Assembly: GCF_000152785.1 (NCBI RefSeq)
Contig: NZ_CH672414.1
Coordinates: 1,419,154-1,483,153 of the forward strand
DNA: 64,000 bases
DNA from: Yoonia vestfoldensis SKA53
GTDB taxonomy: Bacteria; Pseudomonadota; Alphaproteobacteria; Rhodobacterales; Rhodobacteraceae
Direction: 5' to 3'
Shown: positions 20,582 to 29,000 of the stretch, one piece after another
How the letters are laid out: each line of letters begins with the position of its first letter
Position numbering within the stretch: position 1 is the stretch's first letter
Program-made: the position numbers and the translations under genes
The notes under the pieces: model-generated
The model's database searches: none
What the model saw: only the letters and a program-made list of their open reading frames with translations
Told to the model about the DNA's origin: nothing

Positions 20582-20797
20582 ATGACAACCTTTAACATCA
20601 CGCTTCCGACAAGCATCCCATTTTCGGATCGTCTGGCCAGCCTGCGCGCCACGCTGTCCGACAAGATGGCCAAGCGCAAAGTGTTTCAGACCACGCTGAA
20701 CGAATTGCAGTCCCTGTCCAACCGCGATCTCGCGGACCTGGGCCTGTCGCGCTCTGCGCTGCGGGGCATCGCATTCGAAGCCGCTTACGGCAAGTAA
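20582..20797 (+). CDS. DUF1127 protein (CcaF1-like), head of a hairpin sRNA array
   Basis: A 71-residue basic protein ending in the DUF1127 signature: ELQSLSNRDLADLGLSRSALRG, then IAFEAAYGK. Conserved aspartates and the LADLGL core are present. I start at MTTFNITLP because the family normally begins about 20 residues before the basic region; ATGs at 20570 and 20522 are alternatives and no strong ribosome site decides. In Rhodobacter sphaeroides a DUF1127 protein (CcaF1) is encoded just ahead of the CcsR sRNAs, co-transcribed with them and reported to act as an RNA-binding protein in their maturation. The same arrangement is seen here. Confidence 0.85.
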   Translation: MTTFNITLPTSIPFSDRLASLRATLSDKMAKRKVFQTTLNELQSLSNRDLADLGLSRSALRGIAFEAAYGK

Positions 20798-20807
20798 TTC
20801 AAGAATC

Positions 20808-20841
20808 GGATCTGCTGCCTCCTCCCTGAAAAGGCAGATCT
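20808..20841 (+). repeat. Array hairpin 1
   Basis: The stem GATCTGC/GCAGATC (20809-20815 with 20834-20840) presents a perfect CCTCCTCCC at 20818-20826. It begins 11 bases after the DUF1127 stop codon, so it is probably part of the same transcript. Confidence 0.8.
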
Positions 20842-20845
20842 GACA

Positions 20846-20882
20846 GACCCCCGCGCTCTACCTCCTCCCGGAGCCAGGGGTC
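20846..20882 (+). repeat. Array hairpin 2
   Basis: There is an outer stem GACCCC/GGGGTC (20846-20851 with 20877-20882) and an inner stem GCTC/GAGC (20855-20858 with 20871-20874). A perfect CCTCCTCCC lies in the loop at 20861-20869. Confidence 0.8.
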
Positions 20883-20890
20883 ATGATTAA

Positions 20891-20926
20891 GGCGGCGGCG
20901 CCCACCTCCTCCCGGGTGCCGCCGCT
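20891..20926 (+). repeat. Array hairpin 3
   Basis: The 8-bp stem GCGGCGGC/GCCGCCGC (20892-20899 with 20918-20925) is the most stable of the array. The motif is perfect at 20905-20913. TTTAT follows the stem, so partial termination or processing here is possible. Confidence 0.8.
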
Positions 20927-20940
20927 TTATGACACAGGTT

Positions 20941-20975
20941 TCGGAACCGCCCACCTCCTCCCGGGCTGGGACCGA
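20941..20975 (+). repeat. Array hairpin 4
   Basis: The inner stem is GCCC/GGGC (20949-20952 with 20963-20966) and the outer pairing is TCGG/CCGA (20941-20944 with 20972-20975). The motif is perfect at 20954-20962. A TTTTA follows. Confidence 0.75.
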
Positions 20976-20981
20976 TTTTAC

Positions 20982-21019
20982 CGCCGACGGCGCCCACCTC
21001 CTCCCGGGCAAAGTTGGCG
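20982..21019 (+). repeat. Array hairpin 5
   Basis: The inner stem is GCCC/GGGC (20992-20995 with 21006-21009) and the outer stem is CGCC/GGCG (20982-20985 with 21016-21019). The motif is perfect at 20997-21005. Confidence 0.75.
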
Positions 21020-21024
21020 AGGAC

Positions 21025-21063
21025 GCGCCTTGCTTCTTCTCCTCCCGAGACGCAAGGAGGCGC
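21025..21063 (+). repeat. Array hairpin 6 (variant motif)
   Basis: Two overlapping pairings are possible: GCGCCT/AGGCGC (21025-21030 with 21058-21063) or CCTTGC/GCAAGG (21028-21033 with 21052-21057). The motif is the variant TCTCCTCCC at 21038-21046. Confidence 0.7.
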
Positions 21064-21080
21064 TGATAAAAGAGAACGGT

Positions 21081-21115
21081 CATGCCCACTTCCTCCCGGG
21101 CATGGCGGTTTTTTT
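21081..21115 (+). terminator. Array hairpin 7 and intrinsic terminator
   Basis: The stem CATGCCC/GGGCATG (21081-21087 with 21098-21104) displays the variant CTTCCTCCC (21089-21097) and is followed after four bases by TTTTTTT. It serves both as the last anti-SD loop and as the end of the DUF1127-sRNA transcript. Confidence 0.85.
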
Positions 21116-21143
21116 ATGCGCGGTTGCAAGGGGCGCTGCCCCC

Positions 21144-21164
21144 ACCCCGGATTAATTCCGGGGT
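21144..21164. repeat. Small palindromic element
   Basis: A perfect 8-bp stem ACCCCGGA/TCCGGGGT with loop TTAAT stands between the end of the sRNA array and the convergent lrp stop. It may assist termination from either side or be a dispersed palindrome. Confidence 0.4.
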
Positions 21165-21166
21165 CC

Positions 21167-21193
21167 CCCCGGAGTATTTTTGGAAATAAGAAG
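21167..21193 (-). repeat. Dispersed intergenic element, copy 1 (TTCCAAAAATACTCC type)
   Basis: Read on the minus strand this is CTTCTTATTTCCAAAAATAC followed by TCCGGGG, starting nine bases after the lrp stop. The core TTCCAAAAATACT also occurs at 29551-29563 and 34740-34752, in each case soon after the stop codon of a gene reading the same way. Confidence 0.6.
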
Positions 21194-21201
21194 TCGGCGG
21201 A

Positions 21202-21663
21202 TCAGGCCCGCGTATCCTTGGGTGATCCCATGACCATATAGCTGGTGATCGCGCGCACATGCGGCACAGTGCCAAGGATATCGGTGTGAAACGCCTTGTA
21301 GGCGGGCAGATTTGCGACCTCGACCCGCAGCATGTATTCGAACGCGCCTGCTACGTTGTGACATTCCGTCACCTGATCCGCGCCTTGCATTGCTGCCTCA
21401 AAACCCATTTGCGCGGCCTTGGTATGTTCCGACAGCCCCACAGCGACATAGACCACATAGGCCCGGCCCGTCTGAGCAGGATCAAGCCGCGCGCGATAGC
21501 CTTTGATGACCCCGCTGCGTTCCAGTTCCTGCACGCGGCGCAGGCAGGCCGAAGGCGACAGCCCGACCTGGTCGGCGAGCTGCAAATTACTGATCCGGCC
21601 ATCGCGGGACAGAGTGTGCAATATATCGGCGTTAATCTTGTCTATAGTCGTCATATATTGCAT
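21202..21663 (-). CDS. Lrp/AsnC-family transcriptional regulator
   Basis: A 153-residue feast/famine regulator. The N-terminal winged helix covers about residues 5-60, with DKINADILHTLSRDGRISN and the recognition helix in LADQVGLSPSACLRRVQ. The C-terminal RAM effector domain follows from about residue 70. It is divergent from a LysE-type exporter with 63 bases between the starts, the usual arrangement in which an Lrp-like protein controls export of an amino acid. The effector is not readable from sequence. An alternative start is three codons in, at 21654. Confidence 0.92.
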   Translation of the reverse strand: MQYMTTIDKINADILHTLSRDGRISNLQLADQVGLSPSACLRRVQELERSGVIKGYRARLDPAQTGRAYVVYVAVGLSEHTKAAQMGFEAAMQGADQVTECHNVAGAFEYMLRVEVANLPAYKAFHTDILGTVPHVRAITSYMVMGSPKDTRA

Positions 21664-21726
21664 TCATAACCTAAGACGACGCAACTTGGCAATTACATTG
21701 CGCGATTTACCCACTATTGTTGCGTG

Positions 21727-22326
21727 ATGAGTTATGACATCCTGATCGCCCTTGTGGGCTTTGCCTTTGCCTCGTCTGTCACACCGGGGCCGAATAATGT
21801 GATGCTGATGGCATCGGGGGCCAATTACGGGTTGCGGCGGACATTGCCGCATATGCTGGGCATATCGGCCGGTCATGCATTTATGGTGTTCATGGTCGGT
21901 GTCGTTCTTTTGGGCGTTTTCCTGACCTATCCTGCATTGAATATCGTGCTGAAAGTCGTCAGCGCCGCCTACATGCTGTGGCTGGCATGGAAAATCGCCA
22001 ATGCGGTGCCGCCAGAGGCGAAAAAGGTCACGGGCAAGCCGTTTACCTTTTTGCAGGCGGCCGCGTTCCAATGGGTCAACCCAAAGGCCTGGTTCATGGC
22101 AATCACCGCGATCAGCGCCTATGCGCCGCAGGACCGCGGGCTGGTCGTGGGGTCGCTGATGGTGGCGGGGGTTTTCGCCACAACCAACCTGCCCGCCGTC
22201 ACGATCTGGGCCTGGATCGGGGTACAGCTGCGCCGCTGGCTGGGCACGGCGCGCCGGTTGCGCATGTTCAACATCACCATGGCATTGCTGTTGGTGGCGT
22301 CATTATGGCCGATGCTTGTGGGTTAG
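21727..22326 (+). CDS. LysE/RhtB-family amino acid exporter
   Basis: Inner-membrane efflux protein of the LysE superfamily, 199 residues with about six membrane helices. The signature FASSVTPGPNNVMLMASGAN lies at about residues 14-33, and FQWVNPKAWFMAI is the second conserved segment. It is divergent from the Lrp-family gene, which probably regulates it. Its stop overlaps the stop of the convergent helicase gene by four bases. A GTG one codon upstream is an alternative start. The exported amino acid is unknown. Confidence 0.92.
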   Translation: MSYDILIALVGFAFASSVTPGPNNVMLMASGANYGLRRTLPHMLGISAGHAFMVFMVGVVLLGVFLTYPALNIVLKVVSAAYMLWLAWKIANAVPPEAKKVTGKPFTFLQAAAFQWVNPKAWFMAITAISAYAPQDRGLVVGSLMVAGVFATTNLPAVTIWAWIGVQLRRWLGTARRLRMFNITMALLLVASLWPMLVG

Positions 22327-24716
22327 AACGGCACGTCATCGGCGGCATCCGCGCTGACGATGAACCGCGCGACGACATGTTTGGTCCCGGCCTTGTCAAA
22401 GGCGATTTCGAGCTTGTCGCCCTCAATCCCCAGCACGTTCCCATAGCCGAATTTCTGGTGGAACACGCGATCATCCACGCTGAAGGCGGAGATCGCAGTC
22501 ACGTCGATCGTCATGTTGCGCGCCTCGGACGGGACGCCCAAACCGCGCTGTTGGCTGCGGGTCTGCAGCCGCCGCCAGCCTGGCGAATTATAGACATCGG
22601 CGTCATGCGCCTTTTGGTGCAGGTCCGACCCCGCAGCCCCCATGATCGCAGGGGACGCACTGGCCGCCATCCCCGCCGCCCCGAACCCGCCGCCATAAAG
22701 GCCCGGCGGCGTCAGCACCGCGACATCGCGGCTGGGCAATTCATCGATAAACCGCGACGGCATCTGCGATTGCCACTGGCCGTAAACGCGGCGGTTGGCA
22801 GCAAAGGAAATGGTGCAAAGCTCTTCGGCGCGCGTGATGCCGACATAGGCAAGGCGGCGTTCCTCCTCCAGCCCTTTCAGCCCGCTTTCATCCATCGAGC
22901 GTTGCGAGGGGAACAGCCCATCCTCCCAGCCTGGCAGGAACACAGAAGGGAATTCCAGCCCCTTTGCCGCGTGCAGGGTCATGATGCTGACCTTTTCGCC
23001 CGCTTCCTCGGTCTCGTTATCCATGATCAGGCTGACATGTTCCAAAAACCCTTGCAGATTCTCGAAATTCTCTAGCGCTTTGACCAGTTCCTTGAGGTTT
23101 TCGAGCCGCCCGGGTGCCTCGGGCGTTTTGTCGTTCTGCCAGAAACCTGTATAGCCGCTCTCGTCCAGAATAATCTCGGCCAGCGCGACATGGGTATCCG
23201 CCTCGGCGCGGAGCTGTGCGTGCCAGCGGTCCAGCCCTGCGACCAGTTCTGTCAGCTCTTTCAACCCCTTGCCACCCAGCAGCCGCCCTTGGCAGACCAG
23301 CCGCGCGCCTTCAACCAGCGACACGCGATTGGCACGCGCGGTGCGCTGGATCGTCTGGATCGCCTTGTCGCCCAAGCCCCGCTTGGGCGTGTTCACGATC
23401 CGCTCAAACGCCAGATCATCGGCGGGCGATACGGCCAGCCGGAAATAGGCCATCGCATCGCGGATTTCCATCCGCTCATAGAATCGCGGCCCGCCGATCA
23501 CGCGGTAGGGCAGACCGATGGTCAGAAAGCGGTCCTCGAACGCGCGCATCTGGTGGCTGGCACGCACAAGGATCGCCATACTGTCCAGTCCCAAGGGCGC
23601 CATGCCACGGGTGCCGCGTTGGCTCGCCTCGATTTCTTCACCAATCCAGCGCGCCTCTTCCTCGCCGTCCCAATGGCCAATCAGGCGGACCTTTTCACCT
23701 TCCTCGACAGAGGTGAACAAGGTCTTGCCCAACCGGCCCTTGTTGGCGGCAATCACGCCTGACGCAGCAGCAAGGATATGCGGGGTAGACCGGTAGTTTT
23801 CTTCCAACCGCACCACATGGGCGCCCGGAAAATCCGCCTCGAACCGCAGGATATTGCCGACCTCGGCGCCGCGCCAGCCATAGATCGACTGGTCATCATC
23901 GCCCACGCAGCAGATATTCTTGTGCCCCGCCGCCAGCAGGCGCAGCCATAGATACTGGGCGACATTGGTATCTTGATATTCGTCCACCAGAATATAGCGA
24001 AACCGCGTTTGGTACTGGCGCAGCACATCGGGGTGTTTTTGGAAGATCGTGACCATATGCAAAAGGATATCGCCGAAATCGACAGCATTCAGGTCGATCA
24101 GACGGCGCTGGTAGGCGGCGTAAAGATCCACACCTTTGCCGTCAAAGGCCCCGCTTTCGGCGACAGGCACCTTGTCGGGCGTCAGCGCCTTGTTTTTCCA
24201 GCCATCGATGATCCCCGCCAGCATCCGCGGCGGCCAGCGTTTTTCGTCGATATCGGATGCCACGACCAATTGCTTGAGCAACCGCAACTGGTCATCGGTA
24301 TCAAGGATCGTGAAACTCGATTGCAGCCCCACCAGTTCGGCATGACGACGCAGCAGTTTGGCGCTGACCGAATGAAACGTCCCCAACCATGGCAGACCTT
24401 CCACCGCCTCGCCCATCAACGCAGCGATGCGGTGCTTCATTTCGCGCGCGGCTTTGTTGGTAAATGTGACTGCCAACACCTCTTGCGGGCGCGCGGACCG
24501 TGTGGCCAGCACATGCGCGATCCGGCTGGTCAGCGCCTTGGTCTTGCCGGTCCCCGCCCCCGCCAGCATCAAGACCGGCCCGTCCAGCGTTTCCACCGCC
24601 TGCCGTTGCGCAGGGTTCAGCCCGTCCAGATAGGGCATCGCAGGCCGCGCCATCGCGCGCTGGCTCAACGGAACGGCGGCCGCCTCAAAGGCATCATCTT
24701 CGGAATAATCACTCAT
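22323..24716 (-). CDS. UvrD/PcrA-type superfamily 1A DNA helicase
   Basis: A 3'-5' helicase used in nucleotide excision repair, mismatch repair and clearing of stalled complexes. It has Q motif LNPAQRQAVETLDG, Walker A LAGAGTGKTKAL (about 51-62), motif Ia TFTNKAAREM, Walker B YILVDEYQDTN, motif III DDDQSIYGWRGA, motif IV ENYRSTPHIL, motif V SIMTLHAAKGLEF and motif VI RRLAYVGITRAE. The C-terminal part ends with the Tudor-like VFHQKFGYGNVL segment of PcrA/UvrD. At 797 residues it has a slightly extended N-terminus. Choice between uvrD and pcrA names is conventional, so no symbol is given. Confidence 0.95.
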   Translation of the reverse strand: MSDYSEDDAFEAAAVPLSQRAMARPAMPYLDGLNPAQRQAVETLDGPVLMLAGAGTGKTKALTSRIAHVLATRSARPQEVLAVTFTNKAAREMKHRIAALMGEAVEGLPWLGTFHSVSAKLLRRHAELVGLQSSFTILDTDDQLRLLKQLVVASDIDEKRWPPRMLAGIIDGWKNKALTPDKVPVAESGAFDGKGVDLYAAYQRRLIDLNAVDFGDILLHMVTIFQKHPDVLRQYQTRFRYILVDEYQDTNVAQYLWLRLLAAGHKNICCVGDDDQSIYGWRGAEVGNILRFEADFPGAHVVRLEENYRSTPHILAAASGVIAANKGRLGKTLFTSVEEGEKVRLIGHWDGEEEARWIGEEIEASQRGTRGMAPLGLDSMAILVRASHQMRAFEDRFLTIGLPYRVIGGPRFYERMEIRDAMAYFRLAVSPADDLAFERIVNTPKRGLGDKAIQTIQRTARANRVSLVEGARLVCQGRLLGGKGLKELTELVAGLDRWHAQLRAEADTHVALAEIILDESGYTGFWQNDKTPEAPGRLENLKELVKALENFENLQGFLEHVSLIMDNETEEAGEKVSIMTLHAAKGLEFPSVFLPGWEDGLFPSQRSMDESGLKGLEEERRLAYVGITRAEELCTISFAANRRVYGQWQSQMPSRFIDELPSRDVAVLTPPGLYGGGFGAAGMAASASPAIMGAAGSDLHQKAHDADVYNSPGWRRLQTRSQQRGLGVPSEARNMTIDVTAISAFSVDDRVFHQKFGYGNVLGIEGDKLEIAFDKAGTKHVVARFIVSADAADDVPF

Positions 24717-24779
24717 TCCCCAGACATAGCGCCATCACCGCGCCATGAAAAGCCTTGTTCTACTTCCGTTCCATCCCAT

Positions 24780-24809
24780 CTTCCGAGCAAAAATATCCCC
24801 GCCGGAGGC
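24780..24809 (+). repeat. Dispersed intergenic element, diverged copy 2
   Basis: CTTCCGAGCAAAAATATCCC followed by CGCCGGAGGC resembles the elements at 29543 and 34732 but with changes in the core (GCAAAAATATCCCC). It is in the gap between the divergent helicase and hydroxy-acid dehydrogenase genes, unlike the other copies, which follow stop codons. Confidence 0.45.
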
Positions 24810-24855
24810 ATCGCAGCCATTGCAAATGGCGCGAAATCCACCCTAACGTCGCGGC

Positions 24856-25995
24856 ATGAACGCCCACGCAAAATACCCCGCGATATCCGACCTGAAAACC
24901 CGTGCGCGGGGCCGTATCCCGCATTTCGTCTGGGAATATCTTGACAGCGCGACAGGGGTCGAGGCCACGCAAAGGCGCAACCGTACCGCGCTAGATCAGG
25001 TGCTGTTGAACCCGTCGATCCTGCATGGCGAATTCGCGCCCGATCTGTCCACCACCCTGCTGGGGCGCGACCATCCGCTGCCGATCGGGATTGCGCCCTT
25101 GGGCATGTCGGGGCTGATCTGGCCAGGGGCAGAACAGATGCTGGCGCGCATGGCCGCGCGCGAAAACATCCCTTATACTTTGTCCACCGTGGCCAGCCAG
25201 CTGCCAGAGGATGTCGGCCCGCATGCAGGCGATCAGGGCTGGTTCCAGCTTTATCCACCGCGCGATCCGGTGATCCGCGACGATATCTTGAACCGCGCAA
25301 AGAGTGCGGGGTTTCACACCCTGGTGCTGACGGTCGATGTGCCCGTCGCCTCGCGGCGCGAACGCCAAACCCGCGGCGGGCTGACGCAGCCGCCGAAACT
25401 GACGCCACGGCTGGCGTTACAGGCGGCGCGCTGTCCGGCTTGGCTGCTGGGCATCAGGCAGACCGGCATGCCGCGCCTACGGCTGATGGAAAGCTATAGT
25501 CAGGTCAAAGGCTCGCTGCCCTCCAACCAGCACATCGGCTACCTTTTGCGCACCTCGCCGGATTGGGATTATTTCAAGGCCCTGCGCGATGCATGGGATG
25601 GCCCTTTGGTGGTCAAGGGCGTGGGCCGCGCCGATGATGCCGCCCGCCTGACCGACGAAGGGGCGGATGCAATCTGGGTCAGCACCCATGCAGGCCGGCA
25701 GTTCGACGGCGGTCCCGCCAGTATCGAAACCCTGCCCGCGATCCGTGCTGCCACCCCGCTGCCGGTGATTTTCGATAGCGGCATAGAAGGCGGGCTGGAC
25801 GTTTTGCGCGCGCTGGCCTTGGGGGCGGATTTCGTGATGCTGGGCCGCGCCTTTCATTATGGCCTTGCCGCGATGGGCGAGGCGGGGGCGGCTCATGTGC
25901 TGGATATCCTGCGACAGGACATGATTTCCAACATGGGCCAGCTGGGCGCGCGCAGCCTCAAAGACCTGCCCGCCTGCCTGCGCCAAACCCCTTAA
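24856..25995 (+). CDS. FMN-dependent alpha-hydroxy-acid oxidoreductase (LldD-like)
   Basis: TIM-barrel flavoprotein of the lactate dehydrogenase/glycolate oxidase family, 379 residues. Landmarks are PIGIAPLGMSGLIWPGAE, GWFQLYPPRD, LTVDVPVASRRERQTR, and the catalytic histidine region STHAGRQFDGGPASIETLP, where most relatives have S-N-H-G-G-R-Q. The FMN phosphate site GIEGGLDVLRALALGADFVMLG is present in shorter form. The catalytic His and Arg are retained, so activity is expected, but the altered residues around them make the substrate (lactate, glycolate, mandelate or other) uncertain. It lies just before pyruvate carboxylase, which could use pyruvate made from lactate. Confidence 0.88.
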   Translation: MNAHAKYPAISDLKTRARGRIPHFVWEYLDSATGVEATQRRNRTALDQVLLNPSILHGEFAPDLSTTLLGRDHPLPIGIAPLGMSGLIWPGAEQMLARMAARENIPYTLSTVASQLPEDVGPHAGDQGWFQLYPPRDPVIRDDILNRAKSAGFHTLVLTVDVPVASRRERQTRGGLTQPPKLTPRLALQAARCPAWLLGIRQTGMPRLRLMESYSQVKGSLPSNQHIGYLLRTSPDWDYFKALRDAWDGPLVVKGVGRADDAARLTDEGADAIWVSTHAGRQFDGGPASIETLPAIRAATPLPVIFDSGIEGGLDVLRALALGADFVMLGRAFHYGLAAMGEAGAAHVLDILRQDMISNMGQLGARSLKDLPACLRQTP

Positions 25996-26054
25996 CCATC
26001 TGGACGTCTCCAGATTTGCCGCTTACCAATGCTGCAACTGCGAAGGGGACGACA

Positions 26055-29000
26055 ATGACCGAATTCAAGAAAATCCTGATTGCTAACCGTGGCGAAATCG
26101 CGATCCGCATCATGCGCGCCGCCAACGAGATGGGCAAGAAAACCGTCGCCGTCTTTGCCGAAGAAGATAAACTCGGCCTGCACCGTTTCAAAGCGGACGA
26201 GGCTTACCGGATCGGCGAAGGCATGGGGCCGGTCGCGGCCTATCTGTCGATTGACGAAATCATCCGCGTCGCGAAGATGTCCGGCGCGGATGCGATCCAC
26301 CCCGGATACGGGCTTTTGTCGGAAAACCCCGATTTCGTCGATGCCTGCACATCACACGGGATCACTTTTATCGGCCCCAAAGCGCAAACCATGCGCCAGT
26401 TGGGTGACAAGGCCAGCGCGCGCCGTGTGGCGATAGAGGCTGGCGTGCCGGTCATCCCCGCGACAGAAGTGCTGGGCGATGACATGGACCTGATCCGCAA
26501 ACAGGCGGCCGAGGTGGGCTATCCCCTGATGCTCAAGGCGTCATGGGGCGGTGGCGGGCGCGGGATGCGCCCGATCATGAATGAAAAGGAACTCGAAGAA
26601 AAAGTCCGCGAAGGCCGGCGCGAGGCTGAAGCCGCATTCGGCAATGGCGAAGGCTATCTCGAAAAGATGATCATGCGCGCCCGCCATGTCGAGGTGCAGA
26701 TCCTGGGCGACAGCCATGGCCAGATCTACCATCTGTGGGAACGCGATTGTTCGGTCCAGCGGCGCAATCAAAAGGTGGTGGAACGCGCCCCTGCCCCGTA
26801 TCTTTCCGAGGTGCAGCGCGAACATATTTGTAATCTGGGCAAGAAAATCTGCGCCCATGTGAATTACGAATGTGCAGGCACGGTCGAATTTCTGATGGAT
26901 ATGGACAGCGGGGATTTCTTTTTCATTGAGGTGAACCCGCGTGTGCAGGTCGAACATACCGTCACCGAAGAAGTCACCGGCATTGACATCGTGCGCGCGC
27001 AAATCCTGATTGCCGAGGGCAAATCGCTGGTCGAGGCGACAGGCTGTGCTTCGCAATATGATGTCAAACTTGACGGTCATGCCCTGCAATGCCGCGTAAC
27101 GACCGAAGACCCGCAAAACAATTTCATCCCCGATTACGGGCGCATCCAGATGTATCGCAGCGCCACGGGGCCGGGCATCCGGCTCGATGGTGGCACGGCC
27201 TATTCCGGCGCTGTGATCACGCGCTATTACGACAGTTTGCTAACCAAGGTCACCGCCCGCGCCCCCACGCCTGAAATGGCGATTGCGCGGATGGACCGCG
27301 CCTTGCGCGAATTTCGTATCAGGGGGGTATCGACCAATATCGCCTTTGTCGAAAACCTGCTGAAACATCCGACCTTTCTGAACAACGAATATCATACCAA
27401 ATTCATTGACGAGACGCCGGACCTGTTCAATTTCACCAAGCGCCGCGACCGCGCGACCAAAATCCTGACCTATATCGCGGATATCACCGTCAACGGGCAT
27501 CCCGAAACCGCAGGTCGTGCGCGCCCCGCCGCAGATATCCGCCTGCCGCGCCCGCCAGTGAAACCCACGAGCAACCTGACACCAGGCACCCGCAACATCC
27601 TTGACACCCAAGGGCCAATTGCTGTGGCGCAATGGATGCGCGACCAAAAACAGGTGCTGATCACCGACACGACAATGCGCGACGGGCATCAATCCTTGCT
27701 GGCCACGCGGATGCGGTCGATCGACATGATCAACGCCGCCCCCGCCTATGCCGCGAAAATGCACGGCTTGTTCAGCGTTGAATGCTGGGGCGGGGCGACA
27801 TTTGATGTGGCTTACCGGTTCTTGCAGGAATGTCCGTGGCAGCGGCTGCGCGATATCCGCGCTGCCATGCCCAATATCATGACGCAGATGTTGCTGCGCG
27901 CCTCCAACGGCGTGGGCTATACCAATTACCCTGACAATGTCGTGCAAAGCTTTGTCGCGCAGGCGGCGATTTCGGGTGTTGATGTGTTTCGCGTCTTCGA
28001 CAGCCTGAACTGGGTCGAAAACATGCGCGTCGCGATGGATGCGGTGATCGACGCGAACAAGGTCTGCGAAGGCACGATCTGTTATACCGGCGATTTGCTG
28101 GACCCTGCGCGCAGCAAATACGACCTGAAATATTATGTCGCCATGGCAAAGGATCTGGAATCGGCCGGCGCCCATGTGCTGGGGCTGAAGGATATGGCGG
28201 GGCTGCTCAAACCCGCCGCGGCCAGCATTCTGATCAAGGCGCTGAAGGACGAGATCGGCCTGCCAGTGCATTTCCACACGCATGACACATCGGGTGCGGC
28301 GATTGCCACGGTGCTGGCAGCCGCAGCCGCAGGTGTGGATTGCATCGATGCGGCGATGGATTCCTTTTCGGGCAACACATCGCAACCCACACTGGGCTCG
28401 ATTGTCGAGGCTTTGCGCGGCACCGACCGCGACACCGGCCTTGATATCGCGGCGATCCGCGAGATCAGCAATTATTTCGAACAGGTCCGCGCACATTACA
28501 CGGCCTTCGAATCGGGGCTGCAGGCCCCCGCGTCAGAAGTTTACCTGCACGAGATGCCCGGCGGACAGTTTACCAACCTCAAGGCGCAGGCGCGGTCCTT
28601 GGGGCTGGAAGACCGCTGGCACGAGGTGGCGCAAACCTATGCCGATGTGAACCAGATGTTCGGCGATATCGTCAAGGTCACGCCATCCTCCAAGGTCGTC
28701 GGCGATATGGCACTGATGATGGTCAGCCAGAACCTGACCCGCGCGCAGGTCGAGGACCCGAAAGTCGATGTCTCTTTTCCCGACAGCGTGATCGACATGA
28801 TGCGCGGCAATCTGGGCCAACCGCCAGGTGGCTGGCCTATGGCGTTGCAGAAAAAGATCCTCAAAGGCGAGGCAGCACAGACCGACCGTCCGGGCAAGGC
28901 GCTCGCCCCCGTTGATCTTGCCAAGACCAAGGCGGATTTGCAGGTGAAATTCGAGGATGTGATCATCGATGACGAGGATCTGAACGGATACCTGATGTAT

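Larger units (their letters stand above)
20808..21115 (+). ncRNA. CcsR/cuckoo-type sRNA array: seven anti-Shine-Dalgarno hairpins
   Basis: Downstream of the DUF1127 stop, CCTCCTCCC or a close variant occurs seven times at 41-51 base spacing (starts at 20818, 20861, 20905, 20954, 20997, 21038 and 21089). Each copy is in the loop of a hairpin whose stem sequence differs. Five copies are perfect; the last two are TCTCCTCCC and CTTCCTCCC. The final hairpin ends in a T run, closing the transcript. The motif is complementary to AGGAGG. This matches the CcsR (conserved CCUCCUCCC motif) RNAs of Rhodobacter. How many mature RNAs are made cannot be told from sequence. Confidence 0.85.

Noticed and set aside
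20808-21115. Possible CRISPR array
   Set aside because: The repeated unit is only nine bases, lies in hairpin loops with differing stems, and spacing varies (41-51 bases). No cas genes are present. It fits an sRNA array instead.
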